From positions 374,265,445-374,329,444 of the forward strand of contig CM053030.1 in the NCBI GenBank assembly GCA_028564925.1: a DNA stretch of 64,000 bases, in the 5' to 3' direction. The notes under the pieces were generated by a model that had not been told where the DNA came from, did no database searches, and saw only the letters and a list, made by a program, of their open reading frames with translations. Each line of letters starts with the position of its first letter. The first letter of the stretch is position 1. This stretch comes from Lithobates sylvaticus (lineage: Eukaryota; Chordata; Amphibia; Anura; Ranidae). Positions 44,986-53,874 of the stretch are shown in pieces. Both the position numbers and the translations under genes were made by a program.

Positions 44986-46079
44986 TGGAAGACATACAAG
45001 ATCACTGATAATCTCCCTCGATCTGGGGCGCCACGCAAGATCTCACCCCGTGGGGTCAATATGATCACAAGAACGGTAAGCAAAAATCCCAGAACCACAC
45101 GGGGGACCTAGTGAATGACCTGCAGAGAGCTGAGACCAACGTAACAAAGGCTACCATCAGTAACGCACTACGCCGCCAGGGACTCAGATCCCGCAGTGCC
45201 CGACGTGTCCCCCTGCTTAAGCCAGTACATGTCCGGGCCCGTCTAAGGTTTGCTAGAAAGGATTTGGATGATCCAGAAGAGGATTGGGAGAATGTCATAT
45301 GTTAGGATGAAACCAAAGTAGAACTGTTTGGTAGAAACACAACTCATCATGTTTGGAGGAGAGAGAGTTGCAACCAAAGAACACCATACCTACTGTGAAG
45401 CATGGGGGTGGCAACATCATACTTTGGGGCAGTTTCTCTGCAAAGGGAACAGGACGACTGATCCGTGTACATGAAAGAATGAATGGGGCCATGTATCGTG
45501 AGATTTTGAGTGCAAACCTCCTCCCATCAGCAAGGGCATTGAAGATGAAACGTGGCTGGGTCTTTCAGCATGACAATGATCCCAAACACACCGCCCGGGC
45601 AACGAAGGAGTGGCTTCATAAGAAGCATTTCAAGGTCCTGAAGTGGCCTAGCCAGTCTCCAGATCTCAACCCCATAGAAAACCTTTGGAGGGAGTTGAAA
45701 GTCTGTGTTGTCCAGCGACAGCCCCAAAACATCACTGCTCTAGAGGAGATCTGCATTAGGAATGGGCCAACATACCAGCAACAGTGTGTGTCAACCTTGT
45801 GAAGACTTACAGAAAACGTTTGACCTCTGTCATTGCCAACAAAGAATATATAATAAAGTATTGAGATGAACTTTTGATATTGACAAAATACTTATTTTTC
45901 ATCATAATTTTCAAATTCTGTCCAAATCAGACAATGTGATTGTCTGTCTGGATTTGTTTCCACATTTTGTCTCTCATAGTTGAGGTATACCTATGATGAC
46001 AATTATAGGCCTCTCTCATCTTTTTAAGTGGGAGAACTTGCACGATTGGTGGCTGACTAAATACTTTTTTGCCCCACTG
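44985..46079 (+). pseudogene. Tc1/mariner transposon, 5'-truncated, transposase decayed
   Basis: Transposase text begins [18 protein letters not shown] and continues with LRSRSARRVPLLKPVHVRAR, the region of the first catalytic D ([14 protein letters not shown]), [33 protein letters not shown] and [18 protein letters not shown], which carry the second D and third acidic residue. A stop precedes the DETK block and frames change at least twice, so it is dead. The right end, AAGTGGGAGAACTTGCACG to GCCCCACTG then TA, is a well-known Tc1 terminus. The left end is lost at the Penelope junction. Confidence 0.85.
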
Positions 46080-46081
46080 TA

Positions 46082-48469
46082 CATCTGGATTTCATCTGGC
46101 TCGGTGGGAAGGTGGCAAGTAACAGCTTCGTATAGACTGTGTGTTATTGTGCATTCCAACAAAGTGGGGAAGAACCAACATGTCTCATTGCTCATGGGAG
46201 AGTGTCAGCCTGGTCTTTTGACACTTTAGGGATTGCTGCAGGGATTAAAATGGACTCCATTAAGGTTTTGGTGTGCTATGCAGATGGAAGGGCGGGCGCT
46301 GAAGTTTCCAGAGAGTGGGTGGACCAATCCTCTGGCAGAAGGGAGGAGCTACAGCTCTGCAGAGGAGGATAAGGAAGTGCTGCCACGCGTGCCTGGTTGT
46401 TGGGTGGAGAAGATGGCGCAGTTTGGAAGTATGATGTCAGATTGGAAGGTGTATGTTTTCTGGGTATTGGCCCTGGTCTGAGCGGGCCTAAGGGCCTCCT
46501 GTCCGACACGTCCGAGTGCGGTATACACCTAAGGGTAGTCTAGCCCTCTATACGGCTCAAGGCTATGAAGCCTTTGGACTAATTTGCGGGAAGTGTTCCG
46601 GCTTGGCCACGCACCTGCGGCCTTGGATCATCTGTGGACACTGCGGGGAAGCCCTGCTTAAAGTAGTCTCACCAGCCCAACCTCCGTGGGCACTACAAGC
46701 GGATTGTGACAAGAATGTCACTGTCCCAGCTGGGAATGGCATTGAGAGTCCCCCTGCTATCACCCGGCTTGTGCTAGAATCTGCTCCTCTCCTCTCTGTG
46801 GCTGCTCCAGGACCCAATGCTCCAGTAATCCCTTGAGGCTGTGGACAGGCCCACCAGGGGAAAAGACACCAGAGTCGGGTAAGCCTGAAATGGGTGAAAG
46901 TAGTGTGCCAGTGAGGGCGGTAGTACCTGTGTCCAGTGGGGGAGACAAGGTTGTAGCACCAGTTGCTGCTAGATCCGAGCGCAACCTACTCCCGGCCGAA
47001 GAGTGATCCAGTATCTCCGATTGGGATATTCCCATCCGATCGGATCTCTGAACTGTTTTCAGACCCTTTGTCATGCACTGGAAAGTGGAGTGATAGTGAA
47101 GAGGAGAAATTATGTGACCTGGAGGAGGATGAGATTCCTCCTGGGCCAGCTGAAAGTGTTATTATTATATTGAATATTGAACTATATTGAACTATAATAA
47201 ATATTGTCTGCCAGTACAGCTCCAACTGTGTGTATTGCTAAATCCTTTGAGGAGGATCACTGGGCAAGATGGGTCCCTAAAGTTGTGCCAACCAAACCAA
47301 CCCACGAGACTGATTTGATTGGAAACCCGATGTCATTGCTGGGTATCCAGTCCAATGCGCCCCGGATGCACAAGTCTTAACTGTGTATGGAGACACTAAA
47401 ACACTGCCCAGGCTGTCTAAGTCACAGCGCATAGTCATCAAGAAAGTGGAGGAGTATGGCTACTTGTATCCATATATATCGGCTCAACTGGAGGGGGAGA
47501 TTCAGGAAAAGAGAACACAGTGGGTGGATGAGGCCGTGCTGAGCTTTCTTAGAATTCCTCTACGATTGGAGTTCAACAAGTTGTCACCCAGAATGTCTGA
47601 AAGATATACTTCGGTCCTACAAACCTGGGACTATGGTCCTCAAATCAATCCAGATTGTGTTGTCCTCCGCAGGCCTAATAAGAGAGATGTTCTGTATCAT
47701 ATTACTACTGTGAATACAAGAGGGGAAACCCCATGGTTACTGGATCCCAGGTACTATTGGTAAAATGTTGTTGAACTGTATTCATTCATCAAAACTATGT
47801 GGATTACAAATGTGTGTTCTGGGGAGTCTGCACGCTATGCTAAGACCCACTCCACCTTTGTCCTGTAAAGTTGTTAGTGGGGACATTCCTGCTTGGCTGT
47901 ACTGCTGTATCATATTCTGCCGGCAGAGGTCAGGAGTGCCCGCTTGAGTCATACTGGCTAATGTTCTGGAATCGCCAGTGTGCCTCCCTCTGAAAAGTAA
48001 CCCGGCATGGCCAATTGCTGTTTGACTGCAGCCATGCATTCTCTCCCAGCAGTTGTCCCTATGAAGAAGGGAAACTGCTGGGAAATGTTGTTCCACCCTG
48101 AGTAAAGGATTGATGGACTTTGGGGCTCCAAGGACACTGGGGTGTTCAGTTAATTAGGTAGAATAAGATGTGGCAACAAGGACAAGTTCTCACCTTAAAA
48201 TTTGAATAACGGATTGAAAAGTACCCAAGGACCGTTCTGAATATGCTGGCCACCAGGTGGCGAGAGAGTGCCAGCCGCAGTGAGCCATTGTTAACATTAT
48301 GCAAATATTGATAAGAATAGCTAAGTACGTTTCTTTAGGTTTGCTATGGAAAATGGGTGTCACCCTCGAAAGGGGGTGTGGCTCAGTTTCATCTGTGCTC
48401 ATGTTAAGATATGTCACACATTTTTGTTTTATGTCAGATGGAATGTATTCAGCTAGTTTAAACAGAACA
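46082..48469 (+). other. Unassigned region with short open frames
   Basis: I could not assign this region to a family. Plus-strand frames include 46516-46836 (with a CGKCSG...ICGHCGEALL pair of CxxC motifs, zinc-ribbon-like) and 47383-47763. Between them, acidic text (SDSEEEKLCDLEEDE) ends in a stop near 47190. The order (Cys-rich, acidic, basic) could reflect one decayed retroelement gag-like or accessory region, but no diagnostic motif supports this. From 47770 to 48469 there is no gene. Confidence 0.3.
47383..47763 (+). CDS. Hypothetical 126-codon open frame
   Basis: Recognisable words are LSKSQRIVIKKVEEYGYLYP and YISAQLEGEIQEKRTQWVDE, with the end at LLDPRYYW. Composition is balanced and protein-like, with amphipathic helices in the first 70 residues, no signal peptide and no membrane segment. 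No domain was recognised. The upstream text at 47225-47380 is also protein-like in a different frame, so this may be the last part of a larger decayed gene. Its neighbours are transposon remnants, which favours a retroelement origin. Confidence 0.35.
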   Translation: MYGDTKTLPRLSKSQRIVIKKVEEYGYLYPYISAQLEGEIQEKRTQWVDEAVLSFLRIPLRLEFNKLSPRMSERYTSVLQTWDYGPQINPDCVVLRRPNKRDVLYHITTVNTRGETPWLLDPRYYW

Positions 48470-48894
48470 TTAAAGAGGAAGTAAAGCCTCCTCACCAAAA
48501 AAATAAAAAAACGGAACCTGCAAGGCAAAGGCATAATGAGCTAGTATGCATAGCATACTAGCTCATTATGAATAACTTACCTGAGAATGAAGACCCCGAA
48601 TCTGTCTTCATCCACGACATTCTCCGGCACCATCAATACTGGAGTGACTTCCGGGTCTCGCCGCTCCAGCGCTGTGATTCACTGGAGCGGCGATGACGTC
48701 ACTCCCGTGCATGCGCAGGAAAACGGCATATCGCCGTGAAGTCGGCATGCGCAGTGCGCCTGCGCTGCCTCTTTTTTTATAAATATCTCCTAAACCATGT
48801 AGGTTTAGGAGATATTTATTGGACCTACAGGTAAGCCTTAATCTAGGCTTACCTGTAGGCCAAAGTGCTTTGGAAGGGTTTACTTCCACTTTAA
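48470..48894. mobile_element. TTAAAG-type MITE, copy 4 (target of the Harbinger)
   Basis: The ends are TTAAAGAGGAAGTAAAGCC and GGGTTTACTTCCACTTTAA. It has the palindromes AGCTAGTATGCATAGCATAC, CTCCTAAACC/GGTTTAGGAG and GGACCTACAGGTAAGCC. Its terminal TTAA (48891-48894) supplied the TAA used by the Harbinger that follows immediately. Confidence 0.85.
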
Positions 48895-49655
48895 AGCCCC
48901 ATACACACGGTCGGACTTTTTCATCAATTTGGTCCGATCGGACAAGGTTGTTGAAAAATCAGACCGTGTGTATGCACCATCGGACAGTGTTCGTCGGTTT
49001 GTCCGTCGGACAAAGTCTTATCTCCTGCTGGAAAGATTTGCCGTCAACCCGGTCCGATCACACCAAATCCGAGCGTGTGTACGCTTGTCCGACGGACAAA
49101 GTGCTACGCATGCTCAGAAGAAATTCTGTGACGGAAGCGCTCGGTCAGGTAAAACTACCTTTCCTAATCGACACAGCACATTCGTCACGCTGCAATGTTA
49201 AAATGTCTTTAATGCAGCGCATTCTCTTTTTCTTTACAATGCAACAAGAATGACATCTTTTAGCTGCTCCTATTCACCCGCACTTCTCACAAACTTACTT
49301 CTTTATTACTTTGCACCATTTATACACTACATGTTTAGTTTTACTCTGAACGGAAAAGAATCTTTGTTATTTTTTTACCATGATTTGTCTTTTTTTTTTT
49401 TTTTTTGGGGGAATACATATTTGAATGTTTTTTTTTTTTTTTTTTTTGGAGGGGGGTTGTGTGTCTCAAATTACCAAAAACACATTATTTACATTTGTAT
49501 TTCTTGCTTACATTTACTAGGAGTTTGTTTGTTGTTGGTGCCCCTTGTTAATTCTACTTTAGGATTAGTGAAATGTACCTGCTTACTCAAAGAAAAACTG
49601 TCATTGTAGCAAAGTAAAACACAATAGTCAATGATTATTTCAAATCAAAAAAACC

Positions 49656-49661
49656 TTTATT
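49656..49661 (-). terminator. Polyadenylation signal of the MADF gene
   Basis: AATAAA on the minus strand, 263 bp beyond the MADF stop codon, followed by a T/G-rich stretch. Confidence 0.6.
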
Positions 49662-49923
49662 TAGGTCACACCAACAAACCAAAGAGGAACGCAGCCATGG
49701 TGAAACTTGGGGAATTTGCAAAGCCTTGGCCCCCCACGGCAACCATCATTGTTCAAGCGTAGAAAATTGGGGGCCTGAGGAGTACGTATATTAAGGGGAG
49801 TGCAATCTGGTCGTGAAGTCCAAAGTATCCGGAACTGCAGCAGATGCCATCTAGGTCCCCAGGCTCTGGTACTACGAGAGGCTCCATCTTCTCTCAGACC
49901 AGACTGATTCCAGGTCGTCACTC

Positions 49924-51145
49924 TCAGGTCTTCCTTCCACGCTTCCTTCCACGCTGTGGCTGTCGTGCTGGTGGGGTGGCAGAAGGAGGAGGAGGAGGAG
50001 GAGGAGGAGGTGGAGCATGGTAGCTATGGCAAACATGTGTGACTGGGGTCATCTCCCCAGCCCTACCCTTATTTAGGACATGGAGGATGAGCCCCTCACA
50101 CATGTTGCGTTGCCTCACCTCCATACCCATCATTTTTGTGACAACCACCGAGCCAAAGGTCTCCTCGTCGGCGGGTGTGGCATGTAGGGAGTCTGAAGCC
50201 TCTCTTATCATCCGGAGCGCTGACTGTGCCGCATAACCCCCCCTTCTCGCCCTTTTGTACGGAGGGCGGAGGGGAGGGGTTTGGGTGTCAGTCAGGCTCC
50301 GAGGCCTAGCCCCCTCTTGGCTGCCACTACCCAGCTGGTGGCTGCCACTAACCCCTGCCTCCTCCTGACTGCCACCTTCCACAGCCACCTCCTGACTGCC
50401 ACCTTCCACAGCCACCTCCTGGCTGAGGTCTTCCTGTGTAGGAAAAAGGGACATAGTTTCAGTTATTTGTTCATCAAACACACACAATTCTCATCTAGTG
50501 ACTGGTGCAAAATGTTTACAAATAGAAAACCATACAATTCTCAGCCCAGCAGTTTAGATTCTGGCCCCAAATGTCTCCCACACCACTGTCTGTTGATATG
50601 TCAAACACGTTAGGAACTAAGCAATTGGCGATCCTGAATTAAGTGAACATCATTCATTATTCCCCTAAATGGTAGCAAAACTACTATACCTGGAACAAGC
50701 TGGGCTCCTCCACCTCTTCCAGACTGGAAGGCCCAGGTTGCTCCTCGGAAGCCTCATCAGGGGTGGGCTGTGCGCAAGGAAGCGTGGAAGGAGGAGTTGA
50801 GGTTGGCTCCGTGACATCAGCCTGGTCCTTCAGAAAATGGAGACTCTGATAGTACCAGAGCTTGGGGACATAGACCTCATCTGCTGAAGTTGCAGTTTCC
50901 TCAGACTTCACGACCTTCTTCCTCTCCCTGATATACGCACTCCTCAGGCTGCCAATTTTCTTTCTAATATCATCAACAGTTGCCGTGGGGAACCTTGGCT
51001 TGACAAATTCCACAAGTTCCTCCAGGGCTGCGTGCCTCTTTGGTTTGTTGGTGTAATGTGGGTGTATACCCTGCCACAATATGGGAAAATCCCTGTATTT
51101 GGCAATGAAGAGGGGGAGAAAACTCATGTCGTTGAATCCCTTCAT
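49924..51145 (-). CDS. MADF-domain DNA-binding protein of the Harbinger element (two coding exons)
   Basis: Predicted 321-residue protein. Exon A (51145-50690, 152 codons) carries a MADF (Adf-1-type Myb/SANT-like) domain at about residues 10-100: PLFIAKYRDFPILWQ, then KRHAALEELVEFVKPRFP, VDDIRKKIGSLRSAYIRERK and VPKLWYYQSLHFLKD, the usual helix pattern with late aromatic residues. Exon B (50433-49924) is acidic/Gln-rich with repeats of VAVEGGSQE, a basic patch (YKRARRGG), a BESS-like helical segment (ETFGSVVVTKMMGMEVRQRN), a proline run and a basic tail. Donor CAG|GTATAG and acceptor TACACAG|GAAG join in phase 0. The start ATG at 51145 lies just inside an exon whose acceptor is CTTGCAG, so a non-coding first exon (about 51335-51280) is likely. 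MADF proteins occur in some Drosophila and fish PIF elements; end binding or transposase recruitment is inference. Confidence 0.85.
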
Positions 51146-51279
51146 ATCAATCTCTGCAAGACACAACAACACACAAAACCCTCAAAATTATGTCAGGCTA
51201 AACTCTCCTAATCTTCTCCATAAAGAAGCCTCAAGTTCAAATCAGTCTAGGCTAGTTATGTACCAACGTTAAATTGTAC

Positions 51280-51345
51280 CTTCGTTTGTAGCGATCGTCT
51301 CGTGTGAGTTTTCTCTCCCCTCGTCTCCCAGATCGTGGCTACGAC
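51280..51345 (-). other. Likely non-coding first exon of the MADF gene
   Basis: On the minus strand the sequence downstream of the TATA box runs without an ATG to a donor AACGAAG|GTACAA at 51280. It pairs with the acceptor before the MADF exon, leaving an intron of about 125 bp. The 5' limit is estimated from TATA spacing. Confidence 0.5.
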
Positions 51346-51359
51346 ACAGGCGTGTGACG

Positions 51360-51368
51360 TTTTATATA
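51360..51368 (-). promoter_or_regulatory. TATA box in a divergent promoter region
   Basis: TATATAAAA on the minus strand, about 80 bp upstream of the predicted first-exon donor of the MADF gene. The plus-strand reading TTTATATA also lies about 90 bp before the Myb-like start codon, and a GC-box-like CCGCCCGCCCC lies at 51388-51398. The two genes start about 310 bp apart, so this interval probably serves both. Confidence 0.55.
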
Positions 51369-51458
51369 CACTGCGCATGCTTCAAACTCCGCCCGCCCCT
51401 GACGATCTTTCTCGTCTATTCCCCACCCCTTCTCTTTACGGCGTAGTGGGGAGAGCAC

Positions 51459-52803
51459 ATGGCGGGGACACAGCAGGTGCGCCACAAATATCCCACCAAC
51501 GAGGAGGAGGACGAGGAAAGTCCGGAGGCAGAAACGTCCCGATCCCGGAACCTGAAATTCAAGGCCTCCAATATGTCATTTGGAGAAATGTTGGAGATGG
51601 TGGACATATTAAAGAGGAGCGACTATGATGGGAAGTATGGGCCTTACCTCAACCCCAATGTCCGCAAGGCCAAGATCATGTCTAAAGTTGTGAGAAGGCT
51701 GTACAATAATTTTGGGGTACAACGATCCAAGGAGCAACTCAGGAAACGCTGGTCAGACCTGAAACTGAGGGAGGCCGATCAGTACAGAAAGATCAAGAGA
51801 ATTCTTCAAAAAAGTAAGTAGTTGTGTTTTGTGTTTGATTTCTTGCTTGCATACTGCTCCATTGTGTTTTGATTTTTACCAAGTTGTACATTCCAAAATG
51901 GCCACTTTCAGGTTCGTCTGTGCATTCGATCGTACTCAGCCTCGATCTTTCTGCCACTGTCATGGTCGTGTGTGCATTCGATCGTACGCAACCTCGATCG
52001 TTCGGCCACTTATAATACGATGTTTGGTGTTTTTTTGGGGAAAGGAAGTTTGTTCTCACTAGAAATGTCATCAAGAATGTAAAGCCAATTTATTCAATGT
52101 AAAGGAGAGGTCACTCAGTAGCTGTTTACCCATCTGGACTCTAGAGCACTAGTGCTGGGACACCCAAACCCCCTTTTTATTATGCTTTTCCACACATGTG
52201 CTCCAGTGGATACTAGAGGGGGGTCTCCATCACACAAACTTCTACCAAAAAGCTAGTCAGTTTAGCACCTTTACAAAGTGACTTCATTCATGTAGTTGAC
52301 ATTTGTAACTGGCCAAACTAAAATAGTGTCCGTCACTTTCAAGCAATGTTTGTCATTTCCTATTTCTGCCCTCAATAGCTTGTGTTGCTAAATCTTCCTT
52401 TTGGACATTCTCATAGGGGAGCGAAAACTTGGGCCGTCTGAGGAAACCCCCAAACCAACACCTACCAAAAAAGGGGAAAGAGCAGAAGCAGAGGAGGAGG
52501 AGGAAGGAGAGATCATCGAACTTGGAGAAATTGTCACCACAACAGGTGAGTGTGGGAGAACACAGCTACTGGTAAGCTAATCCATGTATGGCTGCCTCAT
52601 TTCCAACACCCCATTTTTTTTGTTTGTGGTTTTTAGGTGACGTGGATGTTGTGGAAGAAAAATCGCACTTTACCACAGAGAGTGCCCACGTACTCATCGG
52701 AGAGATAATGGTCTGCAATCGAGATCTAGATTACATAAAGCAAAACATCAATGATGTTCAACAAAAATTGAAGAACATCATTGATGTTTTAGGAAAAATA
52801 TGA
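51459..52803 (+). CDS. Myb/SANT-like DNA-binding protein of the Harbinger element (three exons)
   Basis: Predicted 216-residue protein from exons 51459-51813, 52417-52545 and 52637-52803. Boundaries are AAAAA|GTAAGT, CTCATAG|GGGAGC, AACAG|GTGAGT and TTTTAG|GTGACG; both introns are phase 1 and the frame stays open. Residues about 30-115 form a Myb/SANT-like three-helix domain (FGEMLEMVDILKRSDYDGKY, VRKAKIMSKVVRRLYNNFGV, RSKEQLRKRWSDLKLREADQ), similar to the Myb_DNA-bind_5/NAIF1 type. An acidic linker (EAEEEEEGEIIELGE) follows, then a C-terminal coiled-coil-like helix (NRDLDYIKQNINDVQQKLKN). In vertebrate Harbinger/HARBI1 systems a NAIF1-like Myb partner carries the transposase into the nucleus and binds DNA. 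The same role is inferred here. Confidence 0.87.
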
Positions 52804-52919
52804 AAAAGCACCAAGTAATTTACACACATTTGTGCCAGCTTCTGAACACATTTGCAACTTAAAAACTGTGTGAAATTTGGAACATGCACACATTGTGTCC
52901 ACATGTGCTAGCTCCCATC

Positions 52920-53030
52920 ATGGTGGATGAATGGCAACGTTTTTTTGGGGGTGCAAACACTTTACGAACTACGAAAGTGGTTGTGGTGAAGGGGTTGCAC
53001 CCCCAAAAAACGTCCATTCATCCCCATGAT
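52920..53030. repeat. Inverted repeat in the Harbinger 3' UTR/intergenic spacer
   Basis: GATGAATGGCAACGTTTTTTG (52925) and its near complement AAAAAACGTCCATTCATC (53003) flank about 50 bp, forming a stable hairpin between the Myb gene and the transposase gene. Confidence 0.6.
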
Positions 53031-53399
53031 GGAAAATGGCACTTTTGAAGCTTCTAGGCATGTGTTTTACCATCTAATGACCATTTTCAGAACCAAATTG
53101 TGTGCATGTTCCAAATTTCCACTTTTCGGGGGTGCCCCCCCATGTGATGAAGGCAAGATCAAACACACTTTGAACATATAGTCATGTCTGATCTTGTCTT
53201 CACTTTACAAAGTTGAACTTTCCTACTTCATAGGTTCTGCTTAGCTCCATGCCTGGTTTTACAAATTGCGTAATCTTTGTAAATAATGTTGTAAATAACC
53301 AAGATGTTGTCAGTTTTGGCGTGAAGATTGTAAACGCACTTGTGAATGTTTTCCAAGTAAACTTTTTTTATTTTTCAAAATGTGTGGCTTCCTTATTTA

Positions 53400-53405
53400 A
53401 ATAAA
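53400..53405 (+). terminator. Polyadenylation signal of the Myb-like gene
   Basis: AATAAA on the plus strand about 600 bp after the stop codon, preceded by a T-rich stretch. No gene lies in the interval from 52804 to 53850. It holds a repeated phrase around TTTTTTGGGGGTGCAAACAC in inverted copies (52938-53011). Confidence 0.5.
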
Positions 53406-53856
53406 ACAATGCATTATGTATGTAAAATGTAAAGGATATGGGGGGCAATGGGTGTTATTTACTAAAGGCAAATCCACTTTGCACTGCAATTTCCTTTCCC
53501 AGGGAACTTTTTCAATGCACTTGTAGAGCATAGCGGATTTGACTTATGTAAATGACACCCACAGTGCTTTGTACGAAAACACGGAGCACAGCATTTTGGA
53601 GAATACACACATGTCACACCTGGTGCTGAAAAGGAGTATTTTGGGTGTCAGTTATGCAGGACAAACCTTCTCTAGACCAAAGATTAGGTAGCAAACACAC
53701 ATGAGAATAATCTTTTTGGGAAGAAGAGACTGTTACCTCCTTTTGCCCAGAAAGTGCATTACCACTGTCGAAGGCAAAGGGAAAAAATGTCAAAGTAAAA
53801 TAAGCTAAAAAGAAGACTGAAATGACAAGAAATCAGAGGTTGGTTAAAATATCAGA

Positions 53857-53862
53857 TTTATT
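53857..53862 (-). terminator. Polyadenylation signal of the transposase gene
   Basis: AATAAA on the minus strand, only about 13 bp after the transposase stop codon, giving a very short 3' UTR. Confidence 0.6.
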
Positions 53863-53874
53863 AAAAAATGCCTC

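Noticed and set aside
49661-49921. Minus-strand 86-codon frame after the MADF gene
   Set aside because: It lies between the MADF stop codon and its polyadenylation signal, so it is 3' untranslated sequence.
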